Of a DNA stretch of 22,924 nucleotides, positions 1 to 5,984 are shown piece by piece. A program made the translations under genes and the position numbers. Each line of letters begins with the position of its first letter. The stretch's first letter is position 1. The notes beneath the pieces were generated by a model. It had not been told where the DNA came from. It worked only from the letters and a program-made list of their open reading frames with translations, and made no database searches. Source of the stretch: an uncultured Collinsella sp. (GTDB taxonomy: Bacteria > Actinomycetota > Coriobacteriia > Coriobacteriales > Coriobacteriaceae); NCBI GenBank assembly GCA_902496375.1, contig CABVAS010000006.1:1-22924 (forward strand), read 5' to 3'.

Positions 1-40
1 ACGCTCTTCCGATCTATAGATCTATAGATCGGAAGAGCGT
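1..40. other. Illumina adapter dimer at contig end (artefact)
   Basis: The 40 bases are a perfect palindrome. The outer 15 bases on each side are the end of the standard Illumina adapter (ACGCTCTTCCGATCT and its reverse complement), with a 10-base palindromic core between them. It is not biological sequence. It replaces the rest of dapH, so the genuine insert starts at about base 41. The TAC codon spanning 39-41 is already partly adapter. Confidence 0.96.
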
Positions 41-122
41 ACAGCTTGACGGGCGTCTTTTTGGGCGCGGTGGCGATGTAGTTGATAATCTCCTGTGCAT
101 CCATCTCGGCTGCGTTGCTCAT
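41..122 (-). CDS. dapH: Tetrahydrodipicolinate N-acetyltransferase, N-terminal fragment
   Basis: Only the first 27 or so codons survive. DapH acetylates tetrahydrodipicolinate in the acetylase branch of DAP/lysine synthesis in the cytoplasm. The fragment reads MSNAAEMDAQEIINYIATAP and then KKTPVKL, which matches the start of the DapH family (MDA-EII--I----K-TPVK). The ATG at 122 follows an AAAGGAGA ribosome-binding site at 131-138. It is the last visible gene of the leftward lysA-dapA-dapB-dapH operon, 39 bases after the dapB stop. The gene is cut off by adapter sequence at base 40, so the catalytic left-handed beta-helix is absent. The fragment is short, but with dapB and dapA upstream the assignment is good. 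Confidence 0.85.
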
Positions 123-161
123 TTGCTATCTCTCCTTTGGGTGGATTCGGTTGATACCTGG

Positions 162-902
162 TTAGGCAAACATGACCTTGTCGAACGTATAGAAGCCGGG
201 TTCGCGGGTGACGAGCTTCTGCGCGGCTGCCAAGGCGCCGTTGACAAAGATCTGACGGCTCGTGGCGCGGTGGGTGAGCGTGACCTCCTCGTCCTGGCCA
301 AAGAAGCTCACCTCGTGCACGCCGGCGACGGTGCCGCCGCGCAGCGAGTGCATACCGATTTCCTTGGGATCGCGTGCTCCGCACATGCCCTCGCGGCCAT
401 AGACGGGGTGGTAGCCTGCCTCGGGCTCGGCCTCGACTACGGCGTCGAGCAGCAGCTTGGCGGTACCGCTGGGGGCATCGACCTTTTGGTTGTGGTGCGT
501 CTCGACGATTTCGCAGTCAAAGCCGGGCAGCTCGCGTGTAGCCTGCGCTACCAGATGGCGCAGGGCTGCGATACCGATGGAGTAATTGCCCGAGTGCATA
601 ACGCGGGTGTTCTGGCCCAGCTCACGCAGGCGGTCCATCTGCTCGGGGGTGTAGCCTGTGGTGCCTGAGACCAACGCCGCGCCCGTGCGCTCGACATAGG
701 CGACGACGGCGTCGAAGGTCGCGACGTTCGAGAAGTCGATGATGACGTCGGCAGCCGGTGCGTTCTCGAGCTCGCTCAAATCGAAGCCAATCTGGGTCAC
801 GATATCAAAAACGGGCTGCCCGGCGGCGTCGACAATGCCTTCGGCGGTAGTGCGGATGAGCGAGCCCATGCGGCCCGTTCCCATAATGACGGTCTTAATC
901 AA
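162..902 (-). CDS. dapB: 4-hydroxy-tetrahydrodipicolinate reductase
   Basis: DapB reduces the product of DapA with NAD(P)H, the second committed step to DAP and lysine. The protein has 246 residues, a normal length. The nucleotide-binding motif GTGRMG lies at residues 8-13, SGTTGY at 79-84, and the catalytic signature E-THHNQKVDAPSGTA at about 134-148 with His136, His137 and Lys140. The start is TTG at 902, which overlaps the end of dapA by 8 bases; the ribosome-binding site AAGGGAG lies inside the last dapA codons, so translation is probably coupled. It sits between dapA and dapH in a leftward operon and presumably shares the lysine-responsive leader upstream of lysA. All key residues are present. 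Confidence 0.95.
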   Translation of the reverse strand: MIKTVIMGTGRMGSLIRTTAEGIVDAAGQPVFDIVTQIGFDLSELENAPAADVIIDFSNVATFDAVVAYVERTGAALVSGTTGYTPEQMDRLRELGQNTRVMHSGNYSIGIAALRHLVAQATRELPGFDCEIVETHHNQKVDAPSGTAKLLLDAVVEAEPEAGYHPVYGREGMCGARDPKEIGMHSLRGGTVAGVHEVSFFGQDEEVTLTHRATSRQIFVNGALAAAQKLVTREPGFYTFDKVMFA

Positions 903-1785
903 GTAGACCAGCTCCCTTCAGAGCATCGGTAAGTGCGGCTCGCGTGTCGTCTGCCATGGGGCACAGCGGCATACGGTAGTTTGCCTCGATCATGCCCATC
1001 TGGGCGAGCGCTTCCTTGACGGGGATGGGGTTGACCTCGCTAAAGAGGGCGTTGATGAGCGGCTGGCCGGCAATCTGGATATCGCGGGCGCGCGCTACGT
1101 CGCCGTCCAGATAAGCGCGGCACATGTCGTGTACAAGCTGCGGCTGCACGTCGGCCCACACGCTGATGGTGCCCGAAGCGCCCAGGCTCATGAGCGGCAC
1201 TGTGAGTGCATCCTCGCCCGAGTACATGCGGAAATCGTCGGACAGCAGGTGGGCGATCTTGGCCGCGTAGGCGACGTTGCCCGAGGCCTCCTTGATGCCC
1301 ATGATGTTGGGGTGCGCGGCTAGGCGCTCTACGTTGCGCTCGCTGATACCGCAGCCGCAGCGGCCGGGGATGTTGTACAGGATGCAGGGGATGTCAACGG
1401 CATCGGCGACGGTCTTAAAGTGCTGATAGATACCCTCTTCGTTGGACTTGTTGTAGTAGGGGGTAATGAGCAGCAGGCCGTCGGCTCCCAAGCCCTGGTA
1501 AGTAAGCGACTTGGTGAGCATGGTCTGCGTGGAGTTGGAGCCTGAGCCGGCGATGACGGGGACGCGTCCTGCAACATGCTTGACCACGGCGGCGACGACG
1601 GAGTTGTCCTCGTCATCGGTCATCGTGGCGCTCTCGCCGGTGGTGCCCAGGGTGAGAATGGCGTCGGTGCCATTTTGCAAGTGGAAATCGATAAGGCGCT
1701 CGAGCGCGTCAAAGTCGACACTGCCGTCCTTTTTAAACGGCGTAACCAGGGCGACGATTGAGCCCTCGAGATTGCGGATGTCCAT
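895..1785 (-). CDS. dapA: 4-hydroxy-tetrahydrodipicolinate synthase, probable internal start
   Basis: DapA condenses pyruvate with aspartate semialdehyde, the entry step of DAP synthesis. Starting from the internal ATG at 1785 the product has 296 residues, the usual full length for DapA. Visible residues are TTGE at 48-51, Tyr137 and Arg142 in YNIPGRCG, and the Schiff-base lysine 165 in GIKEASGN. The ATG is preceded by AAGGAG with a 6-base spacer, a much better site than the one in front of lysA. This argues that free DapA is made even if the longer LysA-DapA frame is also translated. The end overlaps the dapB start by 8 bases. The domain identity is certain; whether the protein is free or fused is not. 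Confidence 0.85.
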   Translation of the reverse strand: MDIRNLEGSIVALVTPFKKDGSVDFDALERLIDFHLQNGTDAILTLGTTGESATMTDDEDNSVVAAVVKHVAGRVPVIAGSGSNSTQTMLTKSLTYQGLGADGLLLITPYYNKSNEEGIYQHFKTVADAVDIPCILYNIPGRCGCGISERNVERLAAHPNIMGIKEASGNVAYAAKIAHLLSDDFRMYSGEDALTVPLMSLGASGTISVWADVQPQLVHDMCRAYLDGDVARARDIQIAGQPLINALFSEVNPIPVKEALAQMGMIEANYRMPLCPMADDTRAALTDALKGAGLLD

Positions 1786-3204
1786 GTTCTTCTCCTTCGC
1801 CTCCGCGATCTGGATGCGTTTGTTCCATTGAGCTGCGACTGCCAGGCGCTCGTCTTGGGCGCGACGGCGGGCGCTTTCGGCGCGCGACTTGGCCAGCAGC
1901 TCTCGGCCGCACGGCAGCACGTCGAGCGTGGAAAAGTAATCGCCCGGGCGCTCGGCGCGGCGGATGAGGTCGGCCGCGCCATCGGGGCGCAGCAGGACCT
2001 CGGCGGAGCGCAGACGTCCGTTGTAGTTGTAGCCCATGGAGTAGCCATGCGCACCGGTATCGTGGATTACAAGCAGGTCATCCATGTCGATATGCGGCAG
2101 CTCGCGGTCGATGGCGAACTTGTCGTTGTTTTCGCACAGGTTGCCCGTGATATCGTACGTGTTCGTGACGGGAGCTGCGGACTTGTCGGGGCCACCCGGC
2201 TGGCCCATCACTGTAACGTGGTGGTAAGCGCCATACATGGCAGGACGAATGAGGTCGACGGCACTTGCGTCCACGCCGATATAGTCTTTGTAGATCCGCT
2301 TTTCGTGAATGGCCTTGGTGACCAGGCACCCGTAGGGGCCCATCATAAAGCGGCCCATCTCGGTGCAGATCGCCACATCGCCCATGCCGGCGGGAACCAG
2401 GATCTCGTCGTAGGCCGCGTGTACACCCTCGCCGATGGCGTGGATGTCATTGGCCTGCTGCTCGGGCAGGTAGGGGATACCCACACCGCCGGACAGATTG
2501 ATAAAGGCGACATGTGCACCGGTCTCGCGCTCCAGGCGCACGGCAAGTTCAAAGAGGATTCGCGCGAGCTTGGGGTAGTAATCGTTGGTGACGGTGTTGC
2601 TGGCAAGGAAGGCATGGATGCCAAAGTCCTCGGCGCCCTTGGCCTTGAGCATGCGGAAGGCATCAAAGAGCTGCTCGGTGGTCATGCCGTACTTGGAATC
2701 GCCCGGGTTGTCCATAATGCCGTTGGAAAGCTGGAACAGGCCGCCCGGGTTAAAACGGCAGCTCACCGTCTTGGGGATGGGTCCCGCGACGCGCTCGTAA
2801 AACTCAATGTGGCTGATATCGTCGAAGTTGACGATGGCGCCCAACTTGTCGGCAAGCTCAAAGTCTGCCGCCGGCGTGTCGTTGGACGAGAACATGATGT
2901 CATGGCCGGTGATGCCCAGCGAGCGGGCGATCATGAGCTCGGTATAGCTCGAGCAATCGCAGCCGCAGCCGTATTCGTTGAGAATTGAGATAAGGGCCGG
3001 GTTGGGGTTGGCCTTGACGGCAAAGTACTCCTTAAACCCCGGGTTCCACGCAAAGGCGTCGCGCACTTCTTGCATGTTGCGGCGGATACCCGCCTCGTCG
3101 TATAGATGAAACGGCGTGGGGAACTGCTCGACGATATGCTCGAGTGTCTCCTTGTCCACAAACGGCTGCTTGGCCGCATATGCCTCGTTGGGGGTCAATG
3201 CCAT
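895..3204 (-). CDS. lysA-dapA: LysA-DapA fusion: DAP decarboxylase joined to dihydrodipicolinate synthase
   Basis: One frame of 769 codons encodes two enzymes. Residues 1 to about 430 are a fold-III PLP decarboxylase: YFAVKANPNP with the PLP lysine at 64, a glycine loop GGVGIPYLP, EMGRFMMGPYG, DLIRPAMYGAYHH, and a C-E-N motif (GNLCENND). It is a divergent LysA, with HAFLASNT where most LysA proteins have HIGSQ. Residues 430-473 form an Ala/Arg/Lys/Glu-rich linker. Residue 474 onward is a complete DapA (see the separate entry). LysA makes L-lysine from meso-DAP and DapA starts the pathway, so the first and last steps are joined. The ATG at 3204 has only a weak GAGG 10 bases upstream. No stop codon separates the halves. 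A real fusion, stop-codon loss, or two products from one frame are all possible. Confidence 0.85.
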   Translation of the reverse strand: MALTPNEAYAAKQPFVDKETLEHIVEQFPTPFHLYDEAGIRRNMQEVRDAFAWNPGFKEYFAVKANPNPALISILNEYGCGCDCSSYTELMIARSLGITGHDIMFSSNDTPAADFELADKLGAIVNFDDISHIEFYERVAGPIPKTVSCRFNPGGLFQLSNGIMDNPGDSKYGMTTEQLFDAFRMLKAKGAEDFGIHAFLASNTVTNDYYPKLARILFELAVRLERETGAHVAFINLSGGVGIPYLPEQQANDIHAIGEGVHAAYDEILVPAGMGDVAICTEMGRFMMGPYGCLVTKAIHEKRIYKDYIGVDASAVDLIRPAMYGAYHHVTVMGQPGGPDKSAAPVTNTYDITGNLCENNDKFAIDRELPHIDMDDLLVIHDTGAHGYSMGYNYNGRLRSAEVLLRPDGAADLIRRAERPGDYFSTLDVLPCGRELLAKSRAESARRRAQDERLAVAAQWNKRIQIAEAKEKNMDIRNLEGSIVALVTPFKKDGSVDFDALERLIDFHLQNGTDAILTLGTTGESATMTDDEDNSVVAAVVKHVAGRVPVIAGSGSNSTQTMLTKSLTYQGLGADGLLLITPYYNKSNEEGIYQHFKTVADAVDIPCILYNIPGRCGCGISERNVERLAAHPNIMGIKEASGNVAYAAKIAHLLSDDFRMYSGEDALTVPLMSLGASGTISVWADVQPQLVHDMCRAYLDGDVARARDIQIAGQPLINALFSEVNPIPVKEALAQMGMIEANYRMPLCPMADDTRAALTDALKGAGLLD

Positions 3205-3217
3205 GTCCCGTAAACCT

Positions 3218-3282
3218 CGCTATCCAGACGGCGCCATCTGCGCATCGAATCCGCATAGCGTGGACCCAATGTCCGGATAGCG
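3218..3282 (-). promoter_or_regulatory. Helix sequestering the lysA ribosome-binding site
   Basis: Positions 3218-3229 and 3271-3282 form a 12-bp stem in the lysA leader RNA with one G-U pair. The 3' arm ends at the GAGG (3215-3218) that is the only Shine-Dalgarno-like element before the lysA ATG. The 5' arm carries a CUAUC which could also pair with the GAUAG of the riboswitch P1 arm. This fits an expression platform acting on translation. No U-run is present, so it is not an intrinsic terminator. Confidence 0.6.
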
Positions 3283-3298
3283 CTCCCGCATTGCTGCA

Positions 3299-3432
3299 GA
3301 CAGTCCTGCGAGTGTTTCCCGCAGGCCCACCAGGCTGTTCGTGCCCGAAAAACCCAGTTCGGCGGGTTTCGCCTCCCCGCGGGGTCAAAGTCTGCCGACT
3401 CGCCCGCGGCTCTTCGTGCCCGCGCCTCTATC
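3299..3432 (-). promoter_or_regulatory. Lysine riboswitch (L box) aptamer, candidate
   Basis: Read leftward, the leader starts with GATAGAGGCGCGGGCACGAA, close to the conserved GATAGAGGTGCGA of lysine aptamers. Further on are GGGGAGGCG...GCCGAA (the P2/P3 junction signature), then a CTGCG/CGCAG hairpin (P5) and GGACTGTC. The last closes P1 by pairing CTGTC (3299-3303) with GATAG (3428-3432). The conserved blocks come in the correct order, and the aptamer lies directly upstream of lysA-dapA-dapB-dapH. At 134 nt it is shorter than the B. subtilis lysC aptamer, because P3 and P4 are small. In this family lysine binding lowers expression of lysine biosynthesis genes. The call rests on motif order and pairing judged by eye. 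Confidence 0.75.
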
Positions 3433-3443
3433 AAGTGGTAAAG

Positions 3444-3472
3444 ACCCTACCACGTTGCACTTTACCAAACAA
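3444..3472 (-). promoter_or_regulatory. Candidate lysA operon promoter
   Basis: TTGTTT (3467-3472) and TAGGGT (3444-3449) on the minus strand are 17 bases apart. Transcription would begin at about 3437, a few bases before the riboswitch P1 arm, which is where a riboswitch leader should start. The hexamers match consensus poorly. The -10 lies inside a dyad GTGGTA-N7-TACCAC (3435-3453), and a larger repeat TGGTAAAG/CTTTACCA (3436-3443, 3460-3467) covers most of the promoter, so a repressor site is possible. Confidence 0.4.
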
Positions 3473-3489
3473 GAGTATTCGTATATAAC
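3461..3489 (+). promoter_or_regulatory. Candidate promoter for the M20 amidohydrolase
   Basis: TTTACC (3461-3466) and TATAAC (3484-3489) with a 17-base spacer on the plus strand. The -10 matches 5 of 6 consensus bases and the -35 matches 4. It overlaps the divergent lysA promoter, so both genes could be controlled from one site. The predicted start at about 3496 leaves an 87-base leader. Confidence 0.5.
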
Positions 3490-3582
3490 GTTTAAAAAAT
3501 GCAGCATCATGCTAGAAACGAGGGCGCCACAATCCTGCGTCACAATAGGTGACAACTGAGTTGCCCCATGAAAGGAATCCCC

Positions 3583-4770
3583 ATGACCGAGCTCCAAGAA
3601 CTCCGTCGCTATCGTCGCGACCTGCATCGCATTCCGGAGCTCGACTTCGATCTTCCGCAAACTATCGCCTATATCGAGGGCGTGCTCGCTCCGCTTGCCT
3701 GCGAGGTGATCCATCCGTGCCCTAGTTGCGTGTGCGCTTTCTTCGACGCTGGCACGGGTGCCTCGCATGCCACGGCGATTCGTGCCGATATGGATGCGTT
3801 GCCTATTGCGGAGACGACGGGCGCCGCTTTTGCCTCGACGCATCCCGGCAAGATGCACGCGTGCGGCCACGACGGGCACATGGCTATGGCCCTCGCGGCG
3901 GCAACTTTTGTCGACCGTACGATTCGTGAGCAGCCGGGCGTTATTAAGCGCAACGTGCTTTTTGTGTTCCAGCCGGCCGAGGAAACAACCGGTGGCGCTA
4001 AGACGGTATGCGAGAGCGGCGTGTTCGAGCGCTACGGGGTCGACCGCATCTTTGGCTTTCACGTGTGGCCCGATCTTCCTGCCGGTACGCTGGCGAGCTG
4101 TCCCGGTCCGCTGCTGGCGCGCCCGAGCGAGACGCACATTCATATCCATGGCACGAGCATCCATATCGCCAAGACCTACGGCGTTCCAGTCGAGGAATCA
4201 CATGACGCAGCGCTGGCGGCGGCAAAGTTCCTGGTTGCCGAGCGCGAGCTGATGGACGAGCTGGGTGCCGATGAGCCCTGCATCGGTAAGTTTGGCCTGC
4301 TGCAGGCCGGCACCGTCTGCAATGCGGTGGCGGGGGAGGCCCATGTTGCCGGTAGCTTGCGTGTGTTTACGGACGCCATGTTCGACCGTGCGCGCGAGGG
4401 CGTACGCCGTGCGCTCGACGAGGCGTGCACCGCAACGGGCTGTACGTACGATCTCGACTTTGCCGAGGGCTATCCGCCAGTCGATAACGACCCCGAGTTG
4501 TTTGCCCACATTGCGCCTGCCTTGCCCGAGTTGCAACTTGTGGACGAGCCGCTGTTAATTGCCGAGGACTTTGCTTTCTATCAGCGCCATCTGCCGGGCG
4601 TGTTCTTCTTGCTGGGCACGGGCGTGCCAGAAGGACAAGAAAACCCGATCGACGCTGATGACTGCCCAGCCTATGCGATGAGCGCTCTGCATACCGATAC
4701 CATGCTCTTTGACGAGGAGATTCTTCTCAAAGGCCTCGATGTCTACAAACGATTGCTTTTGCTTGACTAA
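3583..4770 (+). CDS. M20D-family amidohydrolase, candidate N-acetyl-DAP deacetylase
   Basis: A metal-dependent amidohydrolase of the M20D (hippuricase-like) family that removes acyl groups from amino acids in the cytoplasm. Metal and catalytic motifs are present: HRIPELDF near the N-terminus, RADMDALPI, CGHDGH (Cys94, His96), QPAEE (Glu133, Glu134), FHVWP (His160) and a C-terminal ALHTDTM. Length is 395 residues, normal for the family. The ATG at 3583 is chosen because AAAGGA (3571-3576) lies 6 bases before it; an in-frame ATG at 3568 has no such site. It is divergent from lysA-dapA-dapB-dapH. DapH pathways need an N-acetyl-LL-DAP deacetylase from this family, so that role is a good guess. 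Hydrolysis of other N-acyl amino acids or peptides is equally compatible with the motifs. Confidence 0.8.
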   Translation: MTELQELRRYRRDLHRIPELDFDLPQTIAYIEGVLAPLACEVIHPCPSCVCAFFDAGTGASHATAIRADMDALPIAETTGAAFASTHPGKMHACGHDGHMAMALAAATFVDRTIREQPGVIKRNVLFVFQPAEETTGGAKTVCESGVFERYGVDRIFGFHVWPDLPAGTLASCPGPLLARPSETHIHIHGTSIHIAKTYGVPVEESHDAALAAAKFLVAERELMDELGADEPCIGKFGLLQAGTVCNAVAGEAHVAGSLRVFTDAMFDRAREGVRRALDEACTATGCTYDLDFAEGYPPVDNDPELFAHIAPALPELQLVDEPLLIAEDFAFYQRHLPGVFFLLGTGVPEGQENPIDADDCPAYAMSALHTDTMLFDEEILLKGLDVYKRLLLLD

Positions 4771-4800
4771 GGCGCAAAGGACTATTTGTTCTAGAAAACA

Positions 4801-4821
4801 CGAACAAACGTACGATATAAT
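4801..4821 (+). promoter_or_regulatory. higBA promoter -10 with adjacent LexA-like box
   Basis: A perfect TATAAT lies at 4816-4821. Immediately upstream, CGAACAAACGTACG (4801-4814) differs at one base from the Gram-positive LexA pattern CGAAC-N4-GTTCG. A dyad TTTGTTC/GAACAAA (4785-4791, 4802-4808) also sits here. No convincing -35 hexamer is visible. A toxin-antitoxin promoter under SOS or another repressor is plausible but unproven. Confidence 0.4.
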
Positions 4822-4848
4822 AGAGATGTAAGTCTATAGAAAGGTTTG

Positions 4849-4861
4849 ACGTTACTAACGT
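4849..4861. promoter_or_regulatory. Palindrome before higB, candidate HigA operator
   Basis: ACGTTA-C-TAACGT is a perfect 6-bp dyad with a one-base centre. It lies between the TATAAT and the higB ATG, directly overlapping the ribosome-binding region. HigA-type antitoxins repress their own operon by binding such short palindromes, so this is the best operator candidate. Confidence 0.5.
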
Positions 4862-4872
4862 AAGGCGATACT

Positions 4873-5154
4873 ATGATTGCATCGTATAAAGATGAGGATA
4901 CCGAACGCTTTGCCATGGGTGTGCGGGTCAGGAGGTTCGTGCCCTTTGAGCGTGTTGCGTTGAGGAAGATTCGCCAACTGCAGGTTTGTGCTTCGCTTGA
5001 TGATCTTCGCGTTCCACCGGGCAACCGCCTGGAAGCTTTGAAGGGCGATCGTGCCGGTCAATATAGCATCCGTGTTAACGAGCGCTATCGGGTCTGTTTT
5101 GAGTGGAGACAGGAGATGGCTTGGAATGTCGAAATCGTCGATTATCACAAGTGA
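4873..5154 (+). CDS. higB: HigB-type toxin, RelE/ParE superfamily
   Basis: A 93-residue toxin of the RelE/HigB (plasmid maintenance killer) family. These proteins are ribosome-dependent mRNA endonucleases that are blocked by the HigA antitoxin. Typical family features are visible: R-F--FERVALRKIRQLQ near residues 25-40, then LEALKGDRAGQYSIRVNERYRVCFEW and a C-terminal VEIVDYHK. The ATG at 4873 has AAGG 7 bases upstream. The toxin comes first and the antitoxin second, the usual higBA order, and the genes overlap by 29 bases, so they are translationally coupled. All parts of the fold appear intact, so the toxin is probably functional. Confidence 0.9.
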   Translation: MIASYKDEDTERFAMGVRVRRFVPFERVALRKIRQLQVCASLDDLRVPPGNRLEALKGDRAGQYSIRVNERYRVCFEWRQEMAWNVEIVDYHK

Positions 5155-5467
5155 TGAGACTTCGGCCGATTTGCTGTCGCCGGTGACTCCTGGTGAGCTT
5201 CTCAAAGAGGAGTTTCTTGTTCCCATGGGCATTTCTCAATATCGCCTTGCGAAAGAGACTGGGATTCCGGCTCAGCGTATCGGGCAGATTGTCTTGGGAA
5301 AACGTCGCGTGACGGCCGACACCGACCTCCGTCTTTGCCGTTATTTTGGCCTGACGGATGGTTATTGGCTGCGCGCTCAGGTGGCGTTTGACCTTGAGGC
5401 CGAGAAAAGGCGGATCGAACCGGAACTCGACAAGATCGTTCCTGTTCAGCAGGCTATCGCACTGTAG
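5126..5467 (+). CDS. higA: HigA-type antitoxin, XRE helix-turn-helix
   Basis: The protein has 113 residues. It carries an XRE-type helix-turn-helix at about residues 21-75: VTPGELLKEEFLVPMGISQY, RLAKETGIPAQRIGQIVLGK and RR-TADTDLRLCRYFG, the standard signature of the HigA/VapI family. It should neutralise HigB and repress the operon. The ATG at 5126 is preferred because AGGAG (5111-5115) lies 10 bases before it inside higB. The open frame extends further upstream without a good start. The C-terminal WLRAQVAFDLEAEKRRIEPE is the usual helical tail. Confidence 0.9.
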   Translation: MSKSSIITSDETSADLLSPVTPGELLKEEFLVPMGISQYRLAKETGIPAQRIGQIVLGKRRVTADTDLRLCRYFGLTDGYWLRAQVAFDLEAEKRRIEPELDKIVPVQQAIAL

Positions 5468-5496
5468 TGCTCAAAGATGATGGGGGTGGCGCGGCG

Positions 5497-5820
5497 ATGA
5501 GGCGACGCCGACAGTCTGCCGTATATAGTCCGGGTGGATGCGGGTGCGGTTTGCTGCTGCTTCCGGTTATTGCTGTGAGCATTGGCGTGATGTTTGCGCT
5601 TGCCGGGCTTGCCGCGGCGGCGCTCGTGCTGTTTATCACTGCCATCGGCGTGACGATTTGGCTCTGCCGCAATCGCGAGCAACGCCGTGCCGACGGTAAA
5701 ACCAATGTCGGCTGGGTCGTCTTTCTGATCATTGCGTACCTGCTGAGTGCCAGCTACCTTGTTTTCTTTGTCCTGTTGATGATCAGTGCCTTTACCGGGG
5801 AATCCGTCACGGTGGGTTGA
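5497..5820 (+). CDS. Small hypothetical membrane protein
   Basis: A 107-residue protein of unknown function that does not resemble a named family to me. The N-terminus is basic (MRRRRQ), followed by a long hydrophobic hairpin at about residues 14-54, then a charged loop CRNREQRRADGKTN and a third hydrophobic segment at about 75-100. That gives three membrane helices with the basic loops probably inside. The ATG at 5497 follows a G-rich stretch (GGGGGTGG). An upstream in-frame GTG at 5467 overlaps the higA stop and would add 10 residues. It follows higBA in the same direction and may be read from the same transcript. Confidence 0.6.
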   Translation: MRRRRQSAVYSPGGCGCGLLLLPVIAVSIGVMFALAGLAAAALVLFITAIGVTIWLCRNREQRRADGKTNVGWVVFLIIAYLLSASYLVFFVLLMISAFTGESVTVG

Positions 5821-5896
5821 TGCACTGCCAGCAGACGGTCGCGCGCAGTGCGTTTGCTCGGCGTTTGGATAACTGCATTGGTCGTTTACCGCAGCC

Positions 5897-5911
5897 TTAG
5901 CTCTCAGCTAA
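5897..5911. repeat. Short dyad in the leader of the FxLYD gene
   Basis: TTAGCT-CTC-AGCTAA is a perfect 6-bp inverted repeat with a three-base centre, 15 bases before the large stem at 5926. It lies where the promoter of the next gene should be, although no clear -10/-35 pair is visible, so it could be an operator. Confidence 0.3.
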
Positions 5912-5925
5912 TGAATTCAAGTTCA

Positions 5926-5979
5926 ATCCTTCCTACGATGTGCTGTGTACCGGCACGGTAGCCGGATCGTAGGAAGGAT
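5926..5979 (+). promoter_or_regulatory. Perfect 14-bp stem burying a Shine-Dalgarno
   Basis: ATCCTTCCTACGAT (5926-5939) is exactly complementary to ATCGTAGGAAGGAT (5966-5979). The 3' arm contains AGGAAGGA, the only ribosome-binding site of the following gene, whose ATG is 5 bases further on. The 26-base loop holds a second nested hairpin (CCGGC/GCCGG). There is no U-run, so this is not a terminator. It should hold translation shut unless the stem is opened. Confidence 0.75.
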
Positions 5980-5984
5980 GAATA

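Noticed and set aside
11..30. BglII-like palindromes as a recombination or attachment site
   Set aside because: They belong to the adapter dimer core and are not biological.
1828..2988. A 386-codon rightward frame
   Set aside because: Antisense to lysA, which has clear catalytic motifs.
3205..3435. A rightward or leftward protein gene in the lysA leader (frames of 79 to 118 codons)
   Set aside because: No ribosome-binding sites, and the region is explained by the riboswitch and its expression platform.
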